DNA of 11,088 bases. It comes from an uncultured Opitutia bacterium. Its GTDB lineage: Bacteria; Verrucomicrobiota; Verrucomicrobiia; Opitutales; UBA953. Location of the stretch: the NCBI GenBank assembly GCA_903868455.1, contig CAIPVK010000011.1:1-11088 (forward strand), given 5' to 3'. The translations under genes were made by a program, and so were the position numbers. The number at the start of each line of letters is the position of its first letter. Within the stretch, counting starts at the first letter, position 1. Positions 1 through 8,465 of the stretch are shown here, one piece after another. The notes beneath the pieces were generated by a model that saw only the letters and a program-made list of their open reading frames with translations, was not told where the DNA came from and ran no database searches.

Positions 1-105
1 GGCCGCGGCGCCGCCGCGACGACCGCGACGACCGCGACGGCCGCCCAGGGCGCTCCCGCCGCCGCGACCCCCGCCGCCACCGCGACGGCCGCGCAGGGCG
101 GCGCC
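1..105 (+). repeat. Ala/Thr-coding low-complexity repeat inside gspD
   Basis: The gspD frame here reads almost only Ala, Thr, Gly and Pro. The short unit TAAQG occurs at 37-51 and again at 85-99, a 48-bp period, surrounded by repeats of (gcg acg/acc)n. It lies just before the conserved end of the N3 domain, where secretins often carry a flexible loop of variable length. The left limit is unknown because the window starts inside it. Confidence 0.7.
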
Positions 106-1053
106 GAGGAGTTCAGCCAGGGCGTGACCGTCGTCGCCGACACCCGCAGCAACGCCCTCGTCGTCTCGGGCACGGCCGACGACCTCCGCCTCCTGCGCGC
201 CCTGGTCGAGCAGGTCGACGTCCTCCTCTCGCAGGTGCGCATCGAGGTCGTCATCGCCGAGGTGACGCTCGTGGACAACGCCTCGAGCGGCATCCAGCAG
301 CTCGGCCTCACCGTGACCGGCAGCAAGCTCACCGGCTTCAGCGGCGCCGGCCCGGGCTTCGCCGTGACCAACGGCGCGATCGCCGGCGGCACCAACGACC
401 TCTCGGCCACCATCGGCCTCACCTCCACGCCGCGCAAGAGCGACACCAACATCCTCTCCAACCCGTCCGTCACGACGACCCACAACAAGGAGGCCACCAT
501 CTTCGTCGGCGAGTCCCGCCCCGTCGTCACCGGCACGACCGCGACGCCGACCGGCGCCACGCTCGCCACCTCCTCGACCGTCTCCCAGCGCGACATCGGC
601 ATCGAGCTGCGCGTCCTGCCGCTCATCGGGCAGGACGGCTCGGTGCAGCTCCAGGTCACGCAGAAGGTCGAGGACATCCTCGGTACCGTCATCCTCGACG
701 GCAACGAGCAGCCCCGCATCGGCCGCCGCGAGACCCAGTCCTTCGTCTCCGCGCGCTCCGGCGAGATCATCGTGCTCGGCGGCCTGCAGCGCTCCCAGCT
801 GACCGAGACGGCCGGCCGACTCGCGGGCATCCCGCTGATCGGCGACCTGCTCGGCTCCTCCAGCGAGGAGACGACCAAGACCGAGCTCCTCATCTTCCTG
901 CGGCCCTACGTCCTGACCGGAACCGCGGCCGACAACCTCGAGGCGCTCCGCCGCGTCGACGCCACCGTCCAGAAGGAGCCCGTCCGCCAGATCCTCGACG
1001 CCGTACCGGGCGCGCCCGCGCCCGCCGCCCCCGCGGCCGAGCCCGCCAAGTGA
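1..1053 (+). CDS. gspD: GspD, type II secretion outer-membrane secretin (5' end outside window)
   Basis: This is the secretin that forms the multimeric outer-membrane channel through which folded proteins leave the periplasm. The frame is open from base 1, so 350 C-terminal residues are present and the N0-N2 domains lie off the window. Visible in order: an Ala/Thr-rich low-complexity stretch (residues 1-40), which is the variable loop common in the N3 domain; the end of N3 (VVADTRSNALVVSGT, from residue 43); and the secretin beta-barrel domain (about 80-310). The barrel has the gate-region motif VGESRPVVTG (about 169-178), then DIGIELRVLP, and the hallmark AGIPLIGDLLG (about 275-285) followed by TELLIFLRPYV. 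A short Ala/Pro tail ends the protein with no obvious pilotin-binding S-domain. The GTG at 124 is internal, not the start. gspE begins 4 nt after the TGA. T2SS rather than type IV pilus secretin is inferred from the neighbouring gsp genes. Confidence 0.95.
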   Translation, partial: GRGAAATTATTATAAQGAPAAATPAATATAAQGGAEEFSQGVTVVADTRSNALVVSGTADDLRLLRALVEQVDVLLSQVRIEVVIAEVTLVDNASSGIQQLGLTVTGSKLTGFSGAGPGFAVTNGAIAGGTNDLSATIGLTSTPRKSDTNILSNPSVTTTHNKEATIFVGESRPVVTGTTATPTGATLATSSTVSQRDIGIELRVLPLIGQDGSVQLQVTQKVEDILGTVILDGNEQPRIGRRETQSFVSARSGEIIVLGGLQRSQLTETAGRLAGIPLIGDLLGSSSEETTKTELLIFLRPYVLTGTAADNLEALRRVDATVQKEPVRQILDAVPGAPAPAAPAAEPAK

Positions 1054-1057
1054 GCCG

Positions 1058-2746
<1,689 letters not shown>

Positions 2747-2748
2747 CC

Positions 2749-3954
2749 ATGCCCGCGTACGCCTACACCGCCGTCGGCCCCGGGGGCGCGCCCGAGGCCG
2801 GCGTGCTCGAGGCCGCCGGCCGGTCGGAGGCCCTCCGCGCCCTGGCCGCCCGCGGCCTCCGCCCGACGTCCCTCCGCGAGGAGGGCGCGCCCGCCGCCGG
2901 CAAGGCCGCCGACCGCCGCCTCGGCCCCGCGCTCCAGCTGCCCTTCCTCGAGGCGCTCGACGACCTGGTGCGCGGCGGCCTGTCCGCCGGCGAGGCCGTC
3001 CGCCTCCTCTCCCAGCGGCTCCAGCCCGGCCCGCTGCGCGAGCTGTGCGCCGCCGTCTGGGCCCGCCTCGGCGAGGGCCTCGCGCTCTCCGCCGCCCTCG
3101 GCGCCTTCCCCCGCGTCTTCGACAGCCACGCCGTCAACCTCGTCGCCGCCGGCGAGGCCACGGGCAACCTGCAGGGCGTCCTCGGCCGCCTGATCCGCCA
3201 CTACGCCGAGCAGCGCGAGTTCCGCCAGCGCCTCCTCGCCGCGCTGCTCTACCCGGCGGTGATGGTCGTCGCGGCCTCGGCCGTCACCGCCTTCCTCATC
3301 CTCTTCCTGCTGCCGCGCCTCGAGCCGCTCCTCGCCTCGCTCGGCGGCGAGCTCCCGTGGGCGACGCGCCTCCTCGTGGGCCTGGCCGAGGCCGCCATGG
3401 TGGCGGCCCCGATCGGCCTGCTCGCGGCCCTGGCCGCGCTCGTCGCGGTCCGCCGCTGGCGCCGGACCGACGCCGGGCGCGAGGCCGCCGACACGCTCCT
3501 GCTCCGCGTCCCGGTCGCCGGCGCGCTCTCGCTGCGCCTCTCCGTCCTCAACTTCTGCGAGACGCTCGCCTCGCTGATCGAGAACGGCATCACCCTCGCC
3601 CAGGCCCTGCGCATGGCGGAGCGCTCGGCGCCCAACCGCGCGCTCCGCCGCCGCCTGCGCGCCGCCACCGACCGCGTGCTCGAGGGCGAGGCGCTCTCCC
3701 GCGCGCTCGGCCGCACCGGCGCCTTCCCGGGGCTCCTGCTCGACCGCATCACGGTGGCCGAGCAGACGGGCAACCTCGCCCCCGGCCTGCGCGACGTCGC
3801 CCGCTCCTACCGCGCCGACCTCGACCGCTGGCTCGCCGCGCTCACCAAGGGCTTCGCCGCGGCGTTGCTCGGCGGGGTCTTCGCCCTCGTCGCCCTCATC
3901 GCCTTCGCCATCGTCAGCGCCGTCTTCGCCGCGAGCGGGAACCTGAGGTTCTGA
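2749..3954 (+). CDS. gspF: GspF, type II secretion inner-membrane platform protein
   Basis: This polytopic inner-membrane protein forms the core of the T2SS platform and transmits GspE motion to the pseudopilus. The protein is 401 aa, the usual length. It begins MPAYAYTAVG, typical of the family. It contains the two homologous T2SSF domains, about 65-188 and 265-390, each with the repeated signature GE/EQ-x-TGNL (GEATGNLQGVL at 135-145 and AEQTGNLAPGL at 337-347). Three hydrophobic segments are seen at about 165-187, 208-234 and 367-394. The ATG at 2749 was chosen because it gives the conserved N-terminus and lies 2 nt after the gspE stop. The same frame is open 342 nt further upstream, but that part is a shadow inside gspE. 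No recognisable ribosome-binding site precedes it, which fits translational coupling. It is the last gene of the plus-strand block. Confidence 0.97.
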   Translation: MPAYAYTAVGPGGAPEAGVLEAAGRSEALRALAARGLRPTSLREEGAPAAGKAADRRLGPALQLPFLEALDDLVRGGLSAGEAVRLLSQRLQPGPLRELCAAVWARLGEGLALSAALGAFPRVFDSHAVNLVAAGEATGNLQGVLGRLIRHYAEQREFRQRLLAALLYPAVMVVAASAVTAFLILFLLPRLEPLLASLGGELPWATRLLVGLAEAAMVAAPIGLLAALAALVAVRRWRRTDAGREAADTLLLRVPVAGALSLRLSVLNFCETLASLIENGITLAQALRMAERSAPNRALRRRLRAATDRVLEGEALSRALGRTGAFPGLLLDRITVAEQTGNLAPGLRDVARSYRADLDRWLAALTKGFAAALLGGVFALVALIAFAIVSAVFAASGNLRF

Positions 3955-3959
3955 GGGGA

Positions 3960-3986
3960 GCGAGGAGCGGGGAGTGAGGAGCGGGG
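3960..3986 (+). repeat. Outer arm of intergenic inverted repeat, left
   Basis: The 27 bases here match the reverse complement of 4241-4267 at 24 positions. The first 13 are perfect (GCGAGGAGCGGGG), and the three differences are purine or pyrimidine transitions. The arm overlaps a tandem repeat of the 14-mer GAGGAGCGGGGAGT, present at 3962-3975, 3976-3989 and 4004-4017, with partial GGGGAGT units between copies. Confidence 0.85.
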
Positions 3987-4055
3987 AGTGGGGAGTGGGG
4001 TACGAGGAGCGGGGAGTGGGGTGATGCGGAGCTCGGGTTCGCTGATTCGCTGTCA

Positions 4056-4069
4056 CGCTGTCGCGCTGC
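4056..4069 (+). repeat. Inner arm of intergenic inverted repeat, left
   Basis: CGCTGTCGCGCTGC here is a perfect 14-nt reverse complement of 4225-4238. It sits in a wider stretch (about 4039-4069) of cgctg-type units. It nests inside the outer arms in mirror order, so the island is a layered palindrome rather than one stem. Confidence 0.85.
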
Positions 4070-4224
4070 ATCGTCCGGATGCCAAGGCGTGCGGGTTTCT
4101 CAATGGCTTGAATCAACGACCGACATTCAGAATCTTCGTCCAAACGAAGGACGCGGTCATGAAGGCCGGGCATCCCGGGCCAAAAGCGACCCAGTTTCTT
4201 ATCTCGTCACAGCGCAACAGCGTC

Positions 4225-4238
4225 GCAGCGCGACAGCG
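4225..4238 (-). repeat. Inner arm of intergenic inverted repeat, right
   Basis: GCAGCGCGACAGCG is the exact reverse complement of 4056-4069. It is flanked by further cagcg units (4209-4240), so the block is degenerate and repetitive. Confidence 0.85.
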
Positions 4239-4240
4239 AG

Positions 4241-4267
4241 CCCCGCTCCCCGCCCCCCGCTCCTCGC
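4241..4267 (-). repeat. Outer arm of intergenic inverted repeat, right
   Basis: This C-rich stretch is the mirror of 3960-3986 (24 of 27 positions). It ends 5 nt before the gspM stop codon (TAG, read on the minus strand at 4275-4273), so gspM transcripts would run straight into the palindrome. Confidence 0.85.
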
Positions 4268-4272
4268 ACCCC

Positions 4273-4794
4273 CTACTTTGCCAACTCCACCGCCGTCAGC
4301 TGAAGCCGCGCGCCCACCGAGCCGCCGCCCGAGCGGTCGGCCTGGATCTGCACCGCGCCGAGGGCGAGGTACGGCGCGCGCGGTCGCACGAGGGCGTAGA
4401 GACGCAGGAGCCCCGGGAGGTCCGTCCGGCGGACGGTGATCTGGACGGTGTGGACGGCGAAGGGCCCCGAGCGCTGGGTCTTCGGCGGGTCGGTGTTCGC
4501 CGTCAGTCCCGCCTGAGAGAGGAGCTCCGCCGCCTCGGCGACGAGGCGCGCGGCGTCGATGCCCTTGCCCTCGCCGAGCCCCGCCTTGGCCTTGGCCGAT
4601 TCCTCCTCGATGGCCGACGCGCGCGCCAGCCACTCGGCTTGCTCCGCGCGGGCCGCGCGGGCGGCCGAGGACGCGTCCCACGCCGCCCCGACCCGCGCCG
4701 ACGCGGCGTCGAGCCAGACCAGCCCGAGGGCGAGCAGGGCGGCCGCGAGGAGCAGGCGCTGGCTGCGGGGGCGCGACAGGAAGAGGTGCCTCAC
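4273..4794 (-). CDS. gspM: GspM-like type II secretion platform protein
   Basis: This is probably GspM, the bitopic inner-membrane partner of GspL in the assembly platform. The protein is 173 aa with a short basic cytoplasmic N-terminus (RHLFLSRPRSQR), one transmembrane helix (about 14-32), an Ala/Glu-rich predicted coiled coil (about 40-70), then a periplasmic part (about 80-173). The pattern of the periplasmic part (QAGLTANTDPP, FAVHTVQITVRRTDLPGLLRLYALV) fits the ferredoxin-like fold of GspM/PilO. The start is GTG at 4794, whose last bases overlap the gspL stop as GTGA. The open frame extends far upstream, but that is a shadow of gspL. Sequence conservation in GspM is low, so the name rests on topology, size and its position after gspL at the end of the operon. 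Confidence 0.82.
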   Translation of the reverse strand: MRHLFLSRPRSQRLLLAAALLALGLVWLDAASARVGAAWDASSAARAARAEQAEWLARASAIEEESAKAKAGLGEGKGIDAARLVAEAAELLSQAGLTANTDPPKTQRSGPFAVHTVQITVRRTDLPGLLRLYALVRPRAPYLALGAVQIQADRSGGGSVGARLQLTAVELAK

Positions 4795-5915
4795 GGGGTC
4801 TCCGCCGCGGCCTTGCGCAGCGCCTCCGGTCGGAAGGTGAGGGTGAGGGCGAAGGTGGTCAGGCCCTCGCGCCCGCGGATGTCGCGCGTCTCGACCTTGG
4901 CCACGAGGGGGTCCGCCGAGAGTGCCTGCTCGAGCGCGCCGACGTCGGCCGCGTTGGTCGTGCGCGCCTCGATCTCGAGCGTCATGCCCGCGCGGTGGGT
5001 CACCGACGTGAAGGTCATGGCGGCGGGGCGGTGGATGTTCGCCGCGGCCAGCATCTCGAAGGGCAGGGGCCGCTTGCGGCCGAGCTCCTCGACCTTGGCC
5101 GAGATGGCGGCGAGCGCCTGCAGCTCGCCGACGCGGGTCGCGTCCGCGGCGACCTCCGCGCGCGCCGAGCCCGCGAGCGCGCCGAGACCCAGCGAGGCCA
5201 GCTCCGCGAGCAGGGCCAGGGCGGCCAGGGCGGCGCCGGCCTGGGCCGCGCGCCACGCGCGGTTGTCCCATCGAGCCGCGGCCTGGCGCGTCTCGAGGAA
5301 CTCGGGGTCGCGCACGTCGAGGTCGTCGACCTGCGAGGCGGGAATCACCGCGACAGCGCCGCCCTCGCGCGCGAGCTCGACGCCTTGCTCCGTGCGCGTC
5401 GCGCGGAGCTCGCCCGTCACGACCCGCGCCGGGGCGTCAGCCAGGCCGGCCGCGTCCGCCGCCGCCTTCGCCGCGTCCGCCGCCGAGCCATCCTCCGTCG
5501 CGAGCGTCGCCACCGAGGCCGGGAGCTGGCCGGAGGCCGCCCAAGCCAGGGCGAGGTGGCGGCGCGCGTCGGAGTGGACGACGACGCTCGCGCCCTCGGG
5601 GCGCTCGCCGATCAGGGCGAGGAACTCGGGGATCACCGGCGCCTCCGCGGGCCACGCGACCGCGGCGTCGGCCGGGAACACGCGGCGGTGCGCGGCGTAG
5701 GCGAGGCCCTCGGCGCCGTTGGCGGAGCGCACGTGGCCTTGCAGGAGCTGCGACGGCGGGAAGGGGGATTCCGCCTCGACGGCGAGGGCGGCCTGCTCGC
5801 GGAGCTTGCCGCCGGCCAGCGGCTCGAAGCGGCGCGTGACGAACCGCTCCGCGGGCAGGAGGACCGCCGGGACCGGCGGCGGCTTGGGAAGCCAGCGGGA
5901 GAGGAGGGGGTTCAT
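4791..5915 (-). CDS. gspL: GspL-like type II secretion platform protein
   Basis: This is probably GspL, the inner-membrane protein that recruits the ATPase GspE to the platform. The protein is 374 aa. A cytoplasmic part (1 to about 220) takes the place of the actin-like GspE-binding domain. It is followed by one transmembrane helix (about 223-247), a heptad-like linker (250-280) and a periplasmic ferredoxin-like domain (about 285-362; FEMLAAANIHRPAAMTFTSV, then LEIEARTTNAADVGALEQAL). The periplasmic part also resembles PilN-type proteins. I cannot point to actin-fold phosphate motifs in the N-terminal part, which looks divergent. Start ATG (MNPLLSRWLPK) overlaps the gspK stop as ATGA. The stop overlaps the gspM GTG start by 4 nt. 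Assignment is from topology and gene order more than from sequence motifs. Confidence 0.85.
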   Translation of the reverse strand: MNPLLSRWLPKPPPVPAVLLPAERFVTRRFEPLAGGKLREQAALAVEAESPFPPSQLLQGHVRSANGAEGLAYAAHRRVFPADAAVAWPAEAPVIPEFLALIGERPEGASVVVHSDARRHLALAWAASGQLPASVATLATEDGSAADAAKAAADAAGLADAPARVVTGELRATRTEQGVELAREGGAVAVIPASQVDDLDVRDPEFLETRQAAARWDNRAWRAAQAGAALAALALLAELASLGLGALAGSARAEVAADATRVGELQALAAISAKVEELGRKRPLPFEMLAAANIHRPAAMTFTSVTHRAGMTLEIEARTTNAADVGALEQALSADPLVAKVETRDIRGREGLTTFALTLTFRPEALRKAAAETP

Positions 5916-7099
5916 CGGGGTCCGACCTTGGGCGTGGTGTCGTCGAGGTAGGCGAGCGGGGTTTCGAGCGAGGGGTAGGGGGGCAAGGGGTCTCCCGAGG
6001 TCACTTGGATCCGGCGGGGCGACGGGCCTTGGGACAGCGCCTGGGCCGTCCCGGTTTCCGACCATTCGAGGACGGGGAAGGGATAGTTCAGGACGGCCTT
6101 GGCTGTCGAGCCGGGCTTGGCGGCGGCCGTGTCGGGCTTCGCCGACTGCGCCTCCTCCGTGGGGTCCGCCGCCGCCTCCGGGAAGCGCGAGGCCGGGTCG
6201 AGGGCCAGGAGCACGCTCGCCGAGCACGAGGAGCGCCCCTCCTGCACGACCACCGTCAGCCGCAGCAGCTGGACGAGCGAGGTGAGGCGCTGGCCGTTGC
6301 CGCCGCCGAGCGTCGCGAGCGCCTCCTCGCGGCTGCGGAAGTAGGGCGCGGCGTCGCGCGCCCGCCCGGCGCCGTCCGCCCGGTAGGCCCGGGCCTTGGC
6401 GATTCCCTCGGCGGAGAACCCGAGCACCTGGAGCGCCTCGGGCTCGGCGTAGTTGGCGCAGGTCGCGGGGAAGCGGTGGAGGGAGACCACGCGGCGGAAG
6501 TCCTCCATCAGGCGCGTCGGCCGGCCCTCGGCGTCGAAGAAGGCCTCGCGCGCGACGCCGACCGCGCGCAGCTCCTCGAAGGAGCGCAGGCTGCGGCGGG
6601 GGGCGCGGTAGGGCAGGACGGCTTGGTCGTAGGTCGCGTCGTCCGCCCGGTCGTCCTCGGGCTCGTGCCCCGGGCGCGTCCAGCCCATGAGCGCGTCGGC
6701 CAGCGCGTCGGCCTCCTCGGCCGGTCGGCCCAGCGCGCGGAAGAGCAGGGCGAGGTCGGCCTCCGCGAGGTCGGGCAGGGGAAGCTTCCCGTTCTCCACC
6801 TCCCAGACATAGGTCACCTTGAGGCCGTCGCGCGGCGGCTTGCCGAGGTGGGCCCGGGGGTCCGCCCAACCTTGCTCCGCGGCGTGGATCCGGCCGCGAT
6901 CGACGTTGCGGATCTCGGCGAGGACCGCGACGGCGAGCTCGAGCTCGCCCCAGGCCTCCGCGCGCAGCCGCCCGCGGTCGGCCTCGCGCGCGGCCAGCGT
7001 GAGCTCGAGCGCGTTCTCCTCCAGGAGGCGGGCCAAGGTCGCCCCGGCCAGGGCGACGAGCACCAGCACCACGATGAGGACGGTGCCGCGGCGCCTCAT
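5912..7099 (-). CDS. gspK: GspK, minor pseudopilin at the pseudopilus tip
   Basis: GspK caps the pseudopilus in a GspH-I-J-K tip complex and is the largest pseudopilin. The protein is 395 aa. It begins MRRRG followed by TVLIVVLVLVALAG, a prepilin-peptidase site after Gly5. The mature fifth residue is Val rather than the usual Glu, as expected for GspK, which sits at the tip and needs no following subunit contact. Family landmarks seen are VENGKLPLPDL (101-111, the 'GK(I/L)' region after the first beta strands), LPYRAPRRSLRSFEELRAVGV (from 162), and CANYAEPEALQVLG (214-227). After about residue 305 there is an Ala/Pro/Lys linker and a C-terminal extension to 395, longer than the roughly 320 aa I expect for the family. 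ATG overlaps the gspJ stop as ATGA. A shadow frame extends upstream through gspJ. Confidence 0.93.
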   Translation of the reverse strand: MRRRGTVLIVVLVLVALAGATLARLLEENALELTLAAREADRGRLRAEAWGELELAVAVLAEIRNVDRGRIHAAEQGWADPRAHLGKPPRDGLKVTYVWEVENGKLPLPDLAEADLALLFRALGRPAEEADALADALMGWTRPGHEPEDDRADDATYDQAVLPYRAPRRSLRSFEELRAVGVAREAFFDAEGRPTRLMEDFRRVVSLHRFPATCANYAEPEALQVLGFSAEGIAKARAYRADGAGRARDAAPYFRSREEALATLGGGNGQRLTSLVQLLRLTVVVQEGRSSCSASVLLALDPASRFPEAAADPTEEAQSAKPDTAAAKPGSTAKAVLNYPFPVLEWSETGTAQALSQGPSPRRIQVTSGDPLPPYPSLETPLAYLDDTTPKVGPR

Positions 7100-7731
7100 G
7101 GCGGCGTGGACCCCTCCCTCCGGCCCGCGACGCGGACGCGCACCTCCGCCTTCTCCTTGCCCAGCTCGAGGTGGAGCCGGAGATGGTCCGGCGTGCGCCA
7201 ACCGGTGAAGCCCGGCTCGGAAAGCGGCGTCTCCGAGACTTCCCAGCGTCCGCCGGAGGACGCGGGCGCGTAGGCGTACTCGAGGCGGCGGACGAACGGG
7301 GAGGCGACCGCCTCGTGCCAGCGGTCGGCCTCGCCGTCGACCTCGGCGCGCGAGCGCCAGCCGACCACGAGCCCCTTCTCGTCGTCCACCTCCATCGTGA
7401 AGTCCACGTCCGGCAGCGGCTCGCCCGCCCAGGTCGCGAGGCGGCCGCCGTCGGGCAGCGACCACGCCGCACGCGGCTCCTCGCCGCGCCCGGCCCAGGC
7501 CTGCTTGCGGATGGAGAGGGGCGTCCCGCCCGGCGCCTCGGCGGCGGCGCGCACGGCGTCGCCGAGCTGGCGCGCGAGCGCGCGGCGATGCTGGTCGAAG
7601 AGGCGCCGGTCTCGTCCCTCGCCCCAGCCCCCGACGATGCCGAAGAGGAGCGAGTTGAGGGCCACGAGCACGCCCGCGAGGATCGCGAGCGAGAGCAGGA
7701 TCTCGAGCAGGGTGAAGCCGCCGCGCCTCAT
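7096..7731 (-). CDS. gspJ: GspJ, minor pseudopilin
   Basis: This is a minor pseudopilin of the T2SS tip complex. The protein is 211 aa, typical length. It starts MRRGG followed by FTLLEILLSLAILAGVLVAL, a canonical class III (prepilin) signal cut after Gly5, with Glu at mature position 5 and a long N-terminal hydrophobic helix (to about residue 33). The globular part contains charged alpha/beta sequence with FVRRLEYAYAP (146-156) and a final strand pair (LRLHLELGKEKAEVRVRVAG, 184-203), matching the layout of GspJ C-termini. The assignment as J rather than I or H rests on length and position between gspI and gspK. ATG at 7731 overlaps the gspI TGA as ATGA, and its own TGA overlaps the gspK start likewise. 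Confidence 0.9.
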   Translation of the reverse strand: MRRGGFTLLEILLSLAILAGVLVALNSLLFGIVGGWGEGRDRRLFDQHRRALARQLGDAVRAAAEAPGGTPLSIRKQAWAGRGEEPRAAWSLPDGGRLATWAGEPLPDVDFTMEVDDEKGLVVGWRSRAEVDGEADRWHEAVASPFVRRLEYAYAPASSGGRWEVSETPLSEPGFTGWRTPDHLRLHLELGKEKAEVRVRVAGRREGSTPP

Positions 7732-8465
7732 CGTCCGCCCCCTCCCGGTCGCGCGCCACCTCTCGGCCCCGTCGCGCCTTCGCCCGGCCGGCTCGTCCCT
7801 TCGCCGGGACGGCCCATGCCCTCTCCCGGCCGGGTCGCGCCCTCGCCGGGTCGGCCCATGCCGTCGCCCGGTCGCGAGGCGCCCTCGCCGGGCCTGCCCA
7901 TGCCGTCGCCCGGTCGTCCCGAGCCTTCGCCGGGACGCCCGCGTCCGCCCGAGCCCCGGCCGCCGCTTCCCCGCGAGGTGCCGCCGGTGGCGTTGCCCCC
8001 GACCGTCGCCTCGAAGCCGCGTTGCGTCCGCAGGCGTTCGCGCGCCGCGTCGAGCAGGGCGCGCCGGTCCGTCTCGCTCGACCACGAGGGCCGGGTCAGG
8101 TGGAAGCTCTGGCTCCGGCCCTCGCCGGCCTCGCCCTCGTTCCGCACGGTGAGCGTGACGGCGAAGAGGTCGCCCACGGCCTCGGGGACGATCGTGGCCT
8201 CCCAGTCGGCCATGCCGCCGGAGGCGAGCTCGACGCGGCCCGTGAGGCGGCGCCCGTCCTTGCCGACCGTGGCGGTCTCGCCCGTGGCGTCGGCCGCGAG
8301 GACGCGCTCGCGCGCCAGGCGCAGGGCCTCGTCCTCCTCGTCCAGCCGGCGCATCGTCTCGCGCGCGAGGAGCAGGTTGCCGTGGGTGGCCGCGAGGCCG
8401 ACCGCGGCGAGCCCGAGGATGGCGAGGGCCACGAGGACCTCGATGAGCGTCATGCCCCGCCTCAT
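7728..8465 (-). CDS. gspI: GspI, minor pseudopilin with a long heptad-repeat tail
   Basis: This is a minor pseudopilin of the tip complex, 245 aa. It opens MRRG followed by MTLIEVLVALAILGLAAVGL: prepilin cleavage after Gly4, Glu at mature position 5, and a hydrophobic helix to about residue 25. The core (to about 150) has the expected GspI strands (GRRLTGRVELASGG, DLFAVTLTVRNEG). The remaining 89 or so residues (157-245) are almost only Gly, Arg, Pro, Ser and Glu/Asp. They include eight tandem heptads RPG(E/D)Gxx at 177-232, then GPRGGARPGGGGR. Known GspI proteins are about 120 aa, so this tail is an unusual addition. The tail is in frame, ends in the same ATGA overlap used throughout the operon, and so appears to be truly translated. 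Its function is unknown; candidates are a flexible tether or a surface-binding tail. Confidence 0.92.
   Translation of the reverse strand: MRRGMTLIEVLVALAILGLAAVGLAATHGNLLLARETMRRLDEEDEALRLARERVLAADATGETATVGKDGRRLTGRVELASGGMADWEATIVPEAVGDLFAVTLTVRNEGEAGEGRSQSFHLTRPSWSSETDRRALLDAARERLRTQRGFEATVGGNATGGTSRGSGGRGSGGRGRPGEGSGRPGDGMGRPGEGASRPGDGMGRPGEGATRPGEGMGRPGEGTSRPGEGATGPRGGARPGGGGR
7770..7937 (-). repeat. Eight tandem 21-bp units coding RPG(E/D)Gxx heptads in gspI
   Basis: Read on the minus strand, residues 177-232 of GspI are eight heptads. The last two positions run SG, MG, AS, MG, AT, MG, TS, AT, so for most of the array an MG heptad alternates with an A/T-type heptad. This gives a 14-residue (42-bp) higher-order period. 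Synonymous differences between units show the array is not fresh slippage. The glycine-rich sequence continues on both sides (about 7731-7770 and 7937-7997). Confidence 0.88.

Larger units (their letters stand above)
3955..4272. other. Convergent intergenic island with nested inverted repeats
   Basis: This 318-bp stretch between the stop codons of gspF and gspM carries no convincing gene. Its layout is symmetric: a G-rich tandem repeat, a block of cgctgt-like units, a core (4071-4205) of about 56% G+C by hand count against about 75% around it, then the inverted cgctgt block and the inverted G-rich block. The core holds short hairpins: CTTCGT/ACGAAG (4134-4139 with 4144-4149), the mutually exclusive CGTCC/GGACG (4137-4141 with 4149-4153), and CCGGG-cat-CCCGG (4166-4178). 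I see no classic hairpin followed by a T-run on either strand. It could act as a bidirectional transcription terminator, or be a copy of a dispersed non-coding repeat (REP- or MITE-like). Both are inferences. Confidence 0.7.

Noticed and set aside
3960..4267. CRISPR array in the repetitive spacer
   Set aside because: The 14-mers are adjacent or near-adjacent without unique spacers of constant length, and no cas gene is present.
3988..5700. 570-codon plus-strand open frame over the spacer, gspM and gspL
   Set aside because: Antisense to two good genes, with Arg/Ala/Ser-rich composition and no domain.
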